This document shows, one piece after another, positions 9,868 through 19,849 of a DNA stretch of 64,000 nt (the stretch's first letter is position 1; the number at the start of each line of letters is the position of its first letter). This DNA comes from Leptodactylus fallax. Its lineage: Eukaryota; Chordata; Amphibia; Anura; Leptodactylidae. Below the pieces are notes generated by a model, which searched no databases, was not told the origin of the DNA, and saw only the letters and a program-made list of their open reading frames with translations. The translations under genes were made by a program, and so were the position numbers. The stretch spans positions 10,338,501-10,402,500 of the forward strand of contig CAMRHE010000021.1 in assembly GCA_947044405.1 (NCBI GenBank), read 5' to 3'.

Positions 9868-12574
9868 TCAGTTCTCTGTGTGTAATGATCTCCGCTTAGT
9901 TCGGTGTTGGTTGTACAGCCTAACCGTGGTGGGGAGGAAAGACTTCCGATAGCGCTCCTTCTCACACCTAGGGTGGAGCAGTCGGTCACTGACAGTACTG
10001 CTCAGCGCGATCACAGTCTCATGCATGGGATGGGACTTCTTCTTCTTCATGGAGCTCACCACGGACAGTATCCTTTTGTCACCCACCACCTGCACTGGGT
10101 CCAGTGGGCTCCCCAGGACAGAGCTGGCCCTTCTAATCAGCTTGTCAAGTTTATTTCTGTCCCTGGTTGATATACTGCTCCCCCAGCAGGCCACTCCAAA
10201 GAAGATGGCTGATGCCACTACCGAGTTGAAGAAAGTTCTAAGAAGTGCCCCCTGGATTCCAAAGGCTCTCAGCTTTCTAAGCAGGTAGAGCCTGCTGTGG
10301 CCCTTCCTGTACAGGGCCTCCATATGATCTGTCCAGTCCAGCTTATTATTAAGGAGCAAACCCAGGTACTTATAGGTGTTCACAATCTCGATGCCCGTCC
10401 CCAGGATGTCCACTGGTTTAGGAGGGCTTCTGCCTTTACGGAAGTCCACCACCATCTCCTTGGTCTTCCCCACGTTAATCTTCAGGTGGTTCCGGTGGCA
10501 CCAGTCCACAAAATCCTGTTTCAGTTCTCTGTACTCTCTATCATCATCATCTGTGATGAGACCCACTATTGCAGAGTCGTCAGAATACTTCTGTAGGTAG
10601 CAGCTGGATGAGTTGCACCTAAAATCTGCAGTGTACAGTGTGAAGAGGAAAGGGGCGAGAACCGTACCCTGAGGTGCCCCCCGTATTACAGATCACGATA
10701 CCTGACACACAGTCTTGGGCTCTCACGTATTGAGGTCGATTTGTGAGGTAGTCTAGGATCCAGTTGGAGAGGTGGTGGTCCACTCCAGCAAGGCCCAGCT
10801 TGTCCCTCAGTAACCTGGGCTGTATGGTGTTAAAAGCACTGGAGAAGTCAAAGAACATTATTCTCACTGTGTTCCCTGGTTTCTCCAGGTGAGACAGAGC
10901 CCTGTGCAGAAGATGGATGATGGCATCATCTACCCCAATGCCCGGCCGATAAGCAAACTGGAGGGGGTCCATAGCGGGGCTCACTAGAGGGCGGAGATGT
11001 GTGAGAACCAATCTCTCCAAGATCTTCATCAGGTGGGATGTCAGTGCTACAGGTCTGTAGTCATTGAGGTCCATAGGGTGGGGTTTCTTTGGAACTGGTA
11101 CCACACAAGAAGATTTCCATAATTCAGGGACTATTTCCTGCCTCAGGCTCATATTATACATATATGTAATTATACCACACAGCTGGTCCCCGCAAGTCTT
11201 AATTAGCCTTGCACTGATGTCATCTGGCCCTGCGGCTTTCCTCGCCTTGATCTTTTTCATCTCCTTCCTCACCTGGGCCCGTGTAAAGGTCAGACTGTGG
11301 CCAGATAAAGACGGATTTCTGGATTTACGGGTCTGTTGGGAAGTGGCCGCATGGGGAGAAGTCATTGTGGTGGGGGGAGCTGATGGACATACTGGGGTGG
11401 GAGGAGCTGGTGTGTGATCAAATCTGTTGAAGAATAGGTTTAGTTCATTAAGCCAATTAACATCTGCCTCAATCTGACAGACAGACTGTTTATGACCCGA
11501 AATTGACTTAAGCCCCTCCCAGACCCCCCTTATGTCTTTTCTTTCCATTTGCTTTTCCATTTTTTCTTTATAACTGGCTTTTCCCTGCCTGATTTGATGC
11601 CTCAGCTCCTTTTGTACTTCCCTCAACCCTTCCTTATCTCTTGTCCTAAATGCCATCTTTTTCTCCTTAAGTAGTGTTTTTATATCAGAGTTAATCCATG
11701 GTTTGTTATTGGAGAAGCACCTCACCACTTTTGTGGGTACTGTGTTGTCCACACAAAAATTAATGTAGTCCGTTATGCAGTGTGTGAGTCTTTCTGTATC
11801 TTCTCCATAAGAATCCTGCAGAACTTCCCATGCGGTTGTGTCAAAACAATCCCTCAGAGCCTCATCACTCTCCTCGGACCATATCCTCACTGTGCGGGTG
11901 ACAGCTGGTTCTCTACGTACAAGTGGCTTGTACACAGGTCGGAGATGCACTAGGTTGTGATCCGATCTTCCCAGGGGCGGTAGGGCTGATGAGTTATATG
12001 CCTCCCTCGCGTTGGCAAAGAACAAGTCCAGTGTTTTGTTGTCTCTTGTGTGGCAGGTTACATACTGTGTGAAACTGGGCAGTGTGGATGATGGAGAGGC
12101 ATGGTTGAAATCACCCAACAGAAGAAAGAGGGCCTGGGGATGTTTTAACTGTAAAAGGCTCAGCGTGGCTTGTAGGACCTCGCAGGCAGTGTCAGCTTTC
12201 GCAGAGGGGGGGACATATGCAACTATCACGATGACATGCGATAGTTCCCTTGGTAGATAGAAAGGTCTCATGCTCACAGCTAAGAGTTCAATGTCCTCAC
12301 AGCAAGTTTGCTCCTTAATCACAATGTGCCTAGGATTACACCATCTATTATTCACAAACATTGCCAGCCCTCCTCCTTTCCTCTTACCGTTCTCCCTTGT
12401 CCTGTCTGCCCGAAGGAGTTTAAAAGCATCCAAGGAGACCAGAGGGTCAGGAGTAACTTCAGTGAGCCAAGTCTCTGTAAGTAGCATCATGCTGCATGCC
12501 CGAAACTCCTGATGATGCCTGGTGAGCGCTGTTAGTTCATCCATCTTGTTTGCAAGAGATCTCACATTGCCCAT
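9868..12574 (-). pseudogene. LINE endonuclease/reverse transcriptase, one frameshift
   Basis: This ORF2-type protein nicks target DNA and reverse-transcribes the LINE RNA. From the ATG at 12574 (minus), the APE-type endonuclease comes first: NVRSL at residues 3-7, TETWL 33-37, GDFNH 154-158 and SDH 204-206, the family's catalytic landmarks. A linker with SFTRAQVRK-type spacing leads to the RT, with KAAGPDDIS, NDYRPVALTS, QFAYRPG and FDFSSAF (around residue 570). The frame shifts at about 10676-10682, in a run of G (C on the plus strand), just before the GTVLAP block. In the shifted frame RT continues through the YSDD active site (about 10573-10590) to a CCHC-free C-terminal domain ending near 9868. 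Removing one base from the run would join the two frames, so it is either a true one-base insertion or a homopolymer error. All catalytic residues I can identify are present. Confidence 0.9.
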
Positions 12575-12972
12575 GATGATGGAGGGAACAGCTGGTCGGT
12601 AACGCCTCTTTTTAATCCTCTGAAGAGTACCAGCTCTGCAGCCCCTCCCCCCGCTTTTTCTTTCTCCAAAGCTCGCGGGGGATGTGTGGGCAGATGGTAT
12701 GCAGTCCTGCTGTGACTCTCAGCTGCAAAAGTTCCTCTCTTGTATAGACAAAGGAATTGTCTGCATACACAAAAGATCCCATTTCCAAGCAGAACAAAAA
12801 GACAGATAAAAACAAAAAAAAAAGTATCACAAGGGTCCAAGTCTTTGTGTGTGTTTCTTCATAGTGCAAAGTCCTTAAGTAGAGAGGTAAAAAACGAGAC
12901 AAAGAAAGAAAAATAAGATAGAGAGTCTCAGAGCTACTGTGACAGGCAGCCACTCCAGCGGCGCCATCTTGG
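12575..12972 (-). other. 5' leader of the CR1/Rex1-like LINE
   Basis: Lies between the element's 5' end and the endonuclease frame. Overlapping short frames on the minus strand (for example 12562-12840) contain no recognisable ORF1 domain, so an ORF1 is either absent or decayed. Confidence 0.6.
12953..12972 (-). promoter_or_regulatory. YY1-like motif at the LINE 5' end
   Basis: On the minus strand the element opens with CCAAGATGGCGCCGC. The core AAGATGGCG is the YY1-binding consensus that marks the start site of mammalian L1 and several other LINEs. Its place at the very 5' end fits an internal promoter initiator. Function is inferred. Confidence 0.6.
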
Positions 12973-12989
12973 AAAAAAAAAAAAAAAAA

Positions 12990-13600
12990 TGGGGGTAGTA
13001 GTCCTACAGTGTCCAATCCCCAGCCTTGGTTCTAGGAGGGTGCCCAGGGATGATACAGGATCTGCAGTATAGTTCTCCACTACTCCTCCTCTCATGTCTC
13101 TCCCAGCTAGGTATACCGGGGTTGGAGTTACAGTAAGTCCTGACAGGGATCTGGTTACCTGGAGTCTAGGCCCAAACTAGTTCCTCCTGTCAGGGTACTC
13201 TCCTACTCCTCCTGGCACAGCACCGAAAGTGTCCAAAAGTACTGACAGCACATCTTCCTTGCTCTGGGCTGTCTTTAGTTGAGCCTGGAGCTAGTGATAT
13301 CCCTCCTGGAGCTGTGAAGGCGACCGTTATCCCTCAGTCCAGAGGCTGCACACCTTCTCTAGTCAACTGCACACACTAGACTGAGGAGACGAGGTCTCTC
13401 CAGAATCCCGCCCAGTGGCCTGTGATAGGCCAGGGCTAAACCAGGGCTAGGTTTTGAACACTGCAGGGGGGAATAATGCCGAGGAAAAGCTGCAAATAAT
13501 ACATTTAACTTAGAACAGAACGTACCAACACAAAACCCAGAGGCACAAATACAAACAATAAAAAGCAGCAGCCTCTGGGATGCTGCACTATAGTAAATTG
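12990..13600. repeat. Unclassified repeat X, copy 1
   Basis: Shares an ordered set of blocks with 16800-17330: CCTCCTGGCAC, GGGCTGTCTT(T/A)AGTT, CAGTGG(C/T)CTGTGATAGGCCA, GGAAAGCTGCAAA, and CCAGAGGCACAAA. No coding region. Could be a decayed LTR or the end of a larger element; no terminal features decide this. Confidence 0.6.
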
Positions 13601-13835
13601 AAAACGAACCGTCACAGATCTGTTGATGTTAAAGGACAGAAAAGCGTGGCCGTACACAATTTTCTGTCCATTTGAAATAACGGACAGGGGCATACAGAGA
13701 CCATAACGGATTTTTTTTATTTTTTTTTATTGGAGGCAATGGGTTCGCTGACTGACACATTTTTATAAGGTAAACAGCTATAAAAACGTATCAGTCAGGC
13801 GGATCTCTATAACGTGATGTGAAAGGCCCCTTACT
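13601..13835. repeat. MITE fragment
   Basis: The right end reads GTGATGTGAAAGGCCCCTTA, the complement of the left end of the repeat at 7806. The interior has ACGGA(C/T) words and a T-rich run at 13711-13728. The left arm is too diverged to define. Confidence 0.45.
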
Positions 13836-13909
13836 TGTATAAATTATTTCCTTGATTACTAGAACTACTAGAATTATTAGAAGAGAATCATGGTACTTAC
13901 AGAATGTCC

Positions 13910-14095
13910 ACTTAAAAGAATATCAACAACGGCACTCTTCTTCAGACTTTCAAACTCTTTATTTGTGCAGCAGTAAAAACAGGCATAGCCAGACACAGAG
14001 CACAACAGTAAAGGGCCGTTTCACGCACACACACTTCTAAAGGCTGATCAGCAAATAAAGAGTTTGGAAGTATGGAGAAGAGTGCTGCTGTTTTT
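13910..14095. repeat. Imperfect inverted repeat, possible retroelement debris
   Basis: CTTTCAAACTCTTTATTTG at about 13947 pairs with CAAATAAAGAGTTTGGAAG at about 14052, and GCACTCTTCT near 13931 pairs with AGAAGAGTGC near 14078. The loop holds a GTTTCACGC word. Similar structures accompany Penelope-like elements in frogs, but the assignment is weak. Confidence 0.45.
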
Positions 14096-14990
14096 ATTCT
14101 TTCAAGAGGATGTTCTCAGTGTTTTACAGCGTGCCCCTGGAGTGACTCGTAGGGTATATCAGATAAGTACCCTCAAGTACATATTACGCGGTATATGATG
14201 TGTGAGTGAGTAGTGCTCGCCATTGTTTATTTTTTGTTGTACATTCAGAATGTAGCGACATCTTCCTGCTCAACCTACCCCTCCTTTTTCCCTTCTCCCA
14301 TTATCCTCACCCTCAACACCCCCCCCCCAAAATAAGAGTACATACAGTACATTTTTAAAAGCTTAAAACAGGTAAACACATCATTCTATTCTATCTTTAT
14401 TTCTAGGCTATAACATTTTTTTATTATAATGACTATATAATGTAAATATTTACTGTAATAAATGATAGACCATGTACACTTTCCCTATATTTCCCAAACT
14501 TTTTTAACATTCAAGTAAAAGGTTCACTTTGATATTGTTTCCATAGTTACATTTCATCTTGCTCTTCCTCTCCAGCCATCTCTAAAAGCTGCTGAGGATT
14601 GATCTTGCTACTTGTCGCTACTTTTATAGCGATGTCATTTGTATAGTAAACTACCCATCTGATAAATGGTAAGAAATAGCAATTCACTACCATAGGTGAG
14701 AAATAAAAAAAGCATTAAAACCCAAAGTAAAAGGTCACTAATCTTTAAACAGTTTGAACTTTCTTGTTTTTGATGTAATTTAACTTTTCCAAATGCCACA
14801 TATTTCTTAAGATATCATTTGAGTTTCTTACTGAAAATCAGAACAGGAAGCAAGTCTGGAACCCATACTGTTACTTTCTCATGTCTAGTAAAAAGTTCAT
14901 ATTCTTCTTAGAAATTATACTACAGATGCAGCATATTAGGGTGTTCAATAAGTTATCTATCTCATGCTCATTCCCGATTCTCATATACTG
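14096..14990. other. AT-rich unclassified DNA, no gene seen
   Basis: Contains a short C-run at 14321-14329. No long open frame and no match to the other repeats in the window that I can see. Confidence 0.3.
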
Positions 14991-15523
14991 AGTCAGCATT
15001 ACTTACACCAGCTCCTACTGCACATCAACATGGATCTACCGGACTCTTGTGGGACCTTCCCTGCTCCTGGACACCAGATACTGAGACTGCCCTTCTCCCT
15101 CTATCTAGCCCTGAAACGACTGCTGCCACAATATTAGCATTTGAACCCTCTGTATAGTGGCCATCTTGCAGTATCTTCACACTCCTGCTGCACACTGGTT
15201 TGATTCACCTCTCTATTGAACTGCTAAGGGGAGCTCTGCTCTCTTTAGCCACTATCCAGGACTCACTGACCTCTTTTCCAGTGCAGATCCGCTGTATCTA
15301 TATTTCTTCCAGGTGTCCATACACACCTACTGTACATCAGCAGCTGGGCATTCTTTCTCCCCAGTCCGCCAATACACAGACATCAGGTTGGTGGTCTGGG
15401 GGGGGGGGGAAGGGGCAAGGGGGGTTTTCTACCTCTATTCCTGACCCAATCACTCATGTTGGCTTGAGGCCATAAAGGTGTGTGTCCTCCCAGTTCAGAC
15501 TGACAAACCTCCAATCTGGCACT
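14990..15523 (+). other. Probable leader of the L1-like remnant
   Basis: C/T-rich sequence directly ahead of the ORF1-like region. A G-run lies at 15399-15410. The 91-codon frame at 15200-15475 has no domain. Confidence 0.35.
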
Positions 15524-16500
15524 ATGGTTAAAATATCCCAAAATAAGACTATGCCTAAACACCCAAATCTCAGGCAGACATTTATAAATATCTAAAGAAG
15601 CGTTTGCGGCTCCACGCCATCCACAAATCGTGCTTTGGCAATATCTGACCCAGATGACTCATCTGACGCAGAAAGCCTAATGGAAGATGGCACGTCTCCG
15701 ACTTGTCCTTCATGGTCACCATATCTTCCAAGGCTCTACAAAAACTAATAGAGAAAACGCTCCAAGTGGTCATGAAAGAGCTCGCTGTCATTAAACAAGA
15801 TGTCAGATGTATTGGCTCCAGAGGGGAGCAGCTAGAGGAAACACAATCAACTATCCTAGTGCATGAAGAAGCTACTTCTATGGCCCTTTTGGCCTGCCAT
15901 TCTCACTTGAATTTGTTGCACTCTTACCTGGAAGATAAGGATAACAGAGGAGAAGGAACAATATTTGAATACAAGGGGTTCCGAAGGACTTTCCGAAGCC
16001 AAAACAAAGGCAGTCACACGGCAGATTCTGAACTCTGTATTAGGCGATGAGGCCCCCTTACTTTCAGCTGGAGAGAGCACACAAAGAGGGTTACAGCTCC
16101 TAGAGACATTATTTGCAAACTTCTGTCCTTTCCTGTTAAATAAGAGATCCTTCAGAAGACTCTCACTTCCCCTGAGCTGTTATATGAAGGCCATAAAATC
16201 ACCTTTTTTCAAGATCTCTCTCCGGGGACCCTGGCAAAATGTAGGCAGCTAAAGACTATCACAGGCTGTCTGTGAGCCCTGGGAATATCCTACAAATGAC
16301 TCTTCCTCTTTGAATTATCTTACAATTTCAAAGGATGTCAGTACAATATCCGCCTTCCTGAGGACCTCCTTCCCGCCTCTGGAATTAGATCCCTCCTGGC
16401 TCACATTCACAGATATAGCCACTCTGCCTCACCTGCCCAAAGTCAAAGTTTGGAAGAAACCGAAGGCTAAGTCAATCCAGATCGACAGGCTTCTTTACTG
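15524..16500 (+). pseudogene. L1/Tx1-like LINE ORF1 remnant
   Basis: A decayed ORF1p, the RNA-binding chaperone of L1-type LINEs. From the ATG at 15524 the readable pieces are in family order. First comes an N-terminal start (MVKISQNKTMPK). A coiled-coil-like helix follows near 15720-15900 (ALQKLIEKTLQVVMKELAVI). Next is the LEDKDNRGEG block before the RRM, near 15930. The C-terminal block PRDIICKLLSFPVK lies near 16096-16140, followed by ITFFQDLSPGTLAK near 16200-16240. Several frameshifts and stops separate them. No reverse transcriptase follows; the element is cut before about 16750. The same C-terminal block is readable on the minus strand at 31815-32200. Confidence 0.75.
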
Positions 16501-16790
16501 CATTGAGTATTGTTTTTCTTTTTGCTCCTGTCTGATCCATTGTTACTTACTCACTTACTGTTAGTGCTCTCTATCTCCATGTAACATTATGTTTGGTTTG
16601 TCGTCCCGTGGTCAGGACTGGAATATGTTGCAGTACTTATCTTTAACTATTTTTTTTCTCACCCACTCTCTATAAGAGAGCTCCTGGTCACTCCTGCTGA
16701 CATTAAATCTGTTCTCAGGCAATCCATAGGCCCATCCAGATGTGTTCGCCTATAGGAACACAACTCTCTCTCTGAAACTTATCCACAGCC
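16501..16790 (+). other. Inter-ORF debris of the L1-like remnant
   Basis: C/T-rich sequence without a supported frame, continuous with the ORF1 remnant. Where the element ends is unclear. Confidence 0.3.
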
Positions 16791-16799
16791 AGCAGGTAG

Positions 16800-17330
16800 T
16801 ACTGGGGGCTGTAATACAATGTAGTCCTTTCTGGGCCCAATTACCTTTTGAGGCGGGTCCCGGATAACACCTCTTGGCAGGCAAGACTCCTTCTTTCCTC
16901 CTGGCACTGTGTCAGAATACTTCACAGCGATCCTCCCTGTCTCAGGGCTGTCTTAAGTTAGCCTTGGGCTCAATCTTCTCCCTGAGGGGCTGTTAGGAAC
17001 ACATTAGGTCTCAGTGTAGCAGAGCCAACTGTCTCTGTCCACAACTGCATAACTACTCAACATTGAGGCCCCAATGGTTTCCTGCAGGCTTTCATCTTTT
17101 TAAACCCTACCCAGTGGTCTGTGATAGGCCAGGGCTATACCAAGTATTGGGGGAACCAGACAGTGTGAGAAACCAACAGAGAAATATACAAAAGGGAAAG
17201 CTGCAAACAATGAATACATGAAACATGGAGCATATAGACAAGACATACAAAACACGCCCAGAGGCACAAAGACAATTAAAGCAGAAGCACTTTGGGAATC
17301 TGCATCGGTTAGCTTTCTAAAACAATACCA
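16800..17330. repeat. Unclassified repeat X, copy 2
   Basis: Second copy of the repeat at 12990-13600, aligned by the blocks listed there. The minus-strand frame at 17100-17396 has no family motif. Confidence 0.6.
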
Positions 17331-17752
17331 ATTGGAGTCATTTATGGACAGACTCTGATGCACAACCAACACCCGGCTCCCCCTTACCTTTACCATAATC
17401 AGCAGTTCTTTTTCTGTCCCACCTGTGTCCTACTCTATTTTAACACTCTAGATCTTGGCACCCCATGAGGAGACTGCTACAACAAGGATTTGTTGTAATT
17501 GTTTGATTTGATGCTACTGGTTTGACTCTTACCTGTTTTCTGTACCTGTTTAGCTTGGCTAATGTTTATGCTACTGCCACGTATTCTATGTCATTCTCTG
17601 TTTATAAAACCAATGAAAATATATTTGAAAAGAAAAGAAAGGAAGAGTATTACTATTTCAATGATTAATTTGAAGGATGGAGAGTGTGCCCCTCTAATGG
17701 TTTGTCCCACCAGTGTCCAGAGGTTGAAATTACAGACCAATGCAACTAAATA
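17331..17752. other. Unclassified DNA, no gene seen
   Basis: No supported feature between repeat X and the Tc1 element that starts at 17753. Confidence 0.3.
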
Positions 17753-19238
17753 CAGTTGTGCTAAAAAGTTTACATACCCCGGCAGATTTTTTTGTTTTTT
17801 GGTCTTTTTTCAGAGAATATGAATGATAACACAAAAACTTTTTCTCCACTCATGGTTAGTGCTTGGTTGAAGCCATTTATTGTCAAACTTCTGTGTTTTC
17901 TCTTTTTAAATCATAATGACAACCAAAAACATCAAAATGACGCTGTTCAAAAGTTCAGATACCCCAGTTCTTAATACTTTATATTGCCTCCTCTACCATC
18001 AATGACAGCTTGAAGTCTTTTGTGGTAGTTGTGGATGAGGCTGAATAATATTGAGGTCAGGAGACTGAGATGTCCACTCCAGAACCTTCACTTTCTTCTG
18101 CTGTAGCCAATGACAGGTCAACCTGGCCTTGTGTTTTGGATCGTTGTCATGTTGGAACATCCAAGTACGTCCCATGCGCAGCTTCCGTGCTGCATTCATC
18201 TTTCCTTCAAGTTTGACCAAGCATCCTGTGCCTTTGAAGCTCACATATCCCCACATCATCAGTGATCCACCTCCGTGCTTTACAGTAGGAATGGTGTTCC
18301 TTTCATCATAGGCCTTGTTGACAACTCTCCAAATGTAACATTTATGGTTGTGGCCAAAAAGTTCGATTATTGTCTCATCACTCCAAATTACCTGGTTCCA
18401 GAAGTTTTGAGGCTTGTCTCTGTGCTGTTTGGCATATTGAAATCAAGATTCTTTGTGGCATTTGCACAGTAATGGCTTTCTTCTGGCAACTCGACAATGC
18501 AGCCCATTTTTCTTCAAGTGCCTCCTTATTGTGCATCTTGAAACAACCATACCGATAGTTTTCAGAGAGTCCTGTATTTCAGTTGATGTTATGTGTGGGT
18601 TTTTTCTTTGCATCCAGAACAATTTTCTGGGCAGTTGTGGCTGAAATTTTGGTTGGTTTACCTGACCGTGGTTTAGATTTTACAGAGCCCCTGAGTTTCC
18701 ATTTGTTAATCACAGTTTGAACACTGCTGACTGACATTATCAATTCCTTGGATATCTTTTTCTATCCCTTTCCTGTTTTTTACAGTTCAACTACCTTTTC
18801 CCGTATATCTGTGGACAATTCTTTTGCTTTCCCCATGACTCACAATCCAGAAACGTCAGTGGCTGGAGGAAAGATGCAACAGTCTGTCTGGATCCCAGAA
18901 ACTCACTCAGCTCTTATGCACACACACTGATTACAAGCAAACAGGTCACAGGTGAGGATATTACCTTTAGTAGCCATTCAAACCCCTTTGTGTCAATTTC
19001 TGGACATCAGGCCAAAATCACCAGGGTATGTGAACTTTTGAACAGGGTCATTTTGATGTTTTTGATTGTCATTATGATTTAAAAAGAGAAAACACAGAAG
19101 TTTGACAATAAATGGCTTCAACCAACCACTAACCATGAGTGGAGAAAAATTTTTTGTGTTATCATTCATATTCTCTGAAAAAAGGCCAAAAAAACCCCAA
19201 AAAATCTGCCGGGGTATGTAAACTTTTTAGCACAACTG
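17753..19238 (-). mobile_element. Tc1/mariner transposon, full length but decayed (copy B)
   Basis: Terminal inverted repeats of over 200 bp begin CAGTTGTGCTAAAAAG and close with the complement. TA target duplications are intact on both sides (17751-17752, 19239-19240). Inner parts of the repeats carry the GTCATTTTGATGTTTTTG block on both sides. At 1486 bp it is slightly short for a complete Tc1 element because of internal deletions in the transposase. Confidence 0.92.
17999..18836 (-). pseudogene. Tc1 transposase pseudogene (copy B)
   Basis: The minus-strand start at 18836 reads MGKAKELSTDIREKVVEL, the usual N-terminus of this transposase family, followed at once by a stop. Further on, a readable block (18259-17999) holds [12 protein letters not shown], then a short deletion, then [10 protein letters not shown] with the second catalytic Asp region, and SQSPDLN before the site of the catalytic Glu. 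The expected PIE/IEN residues are replaced (NIIQPH), so the triad is incomplete. About 280 codons remain of about 340. Confidence 0.85.
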
Positions 19239-19342
19239 TATAGGACAAAGAGCTCACATAACTCTTATACCTCCTTTATAAATTTGTGCCAGAAAGCTTG
19301 TTAGCATATATAGTAGCAGTTGCAGGGTTTATACACCTCACT

Positions 19343-19835
19343 AGAGATAAGCGAATCGAAGCTTATGAAGTGGAATTTGATCCGAATTTCATGAAATATT
19401 CAATTTGCATCGAATCTGGATTTCCTCACGCTTCATGGTAATGAATCGCATTTTTTTCAAAATGGCTGCTGCACTTTTTAGGACATGGGACAAGGAACTC
19501 TGGGAATGGGGGATCACTCACAATGCCATGCGTGCAGCCAATCAGCAACCAGCCCTGTGATGTCACAGCCCTTTAACCCCTTCGCGAGCACCCATGGCAC
19601 GTTTGACCGCTGTATCCAAGGTGTTAAAACCCCCGATCAGTTATGGAGCAGGGTGTTAGCTGTAACCGACATCCAAGGTTTTCTGCCATTTTGCGCCCAA
19701 TCCGACTCTCTGCAGACAGGAAATAGCTGGGTTTTTTTAACGCGATTCGCTGCAATTTAATTTGGATTGAATAGAATCGTATCAGAAAATTCAGCGAAGT
19801 TGCCAAAGCGAATTTTTGAAAACTTTGCTCATCTC
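19343..19835. mobile_element. 493-bp MITE with 11-bp direct repeats
   Basis: Starts AGAGATAAGCGAA and ends TTTGCTCATCTCT, an inverted pair. Both sides are flanked by TACACCTCACT (19332-19342 and 19836-19846). The interior contains CGAATTT words near each end and no coding region. The duplication is longer than the 8 bp of hAT elements and would fit a Mutator-like element, or an 8-9 bp duplication extended by chance. Confidence 0.8.
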
Positions 19836-19849
19836 TACACCTCACTAAT

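Larger units (their letters stand above)
9667..12972 (-). mobile_element. CR1/Rex1-like non-LTR retrotransposon, nearly full length
   Basis: Read on the minus strand: a 5' start near 12972 with CCAAGATGGCGCCGCTGG, a leader of about 400 bp, one long endonuclease plus reverse transcriptase frame (12574 to 9868), a 3' UTR with a poly-C tract, and a 3' end AATTTCCCCATTGTGGGACT followed by a (TAT)n tail at 9667-9690. The end type and protein match the CR1/L2/Rex1 group of APE-type LINEs; I would place it nearest Rex1/Babar but clade assignment needs a tree. No clear target-site duplication was found. A run of about 18 A/T sits at the 5' junction (12972-12989). Confidence 0.9.

Noticed and set aside
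12270..12512. Plus-strand frames inside the LINE (also 11064-11417 and 12012-12260)
   Set aside because: They are shadows of the long minus-strand endonuclease/RT frame.
13990..14045. Minus-strand hammerhead-like text (CTGATCAG ... GTGAAACGGCC)
   Set aside because: The second half of stem III and the cleavage triplet are not convincing, and no stem I is visible. Kept only as possible debris.
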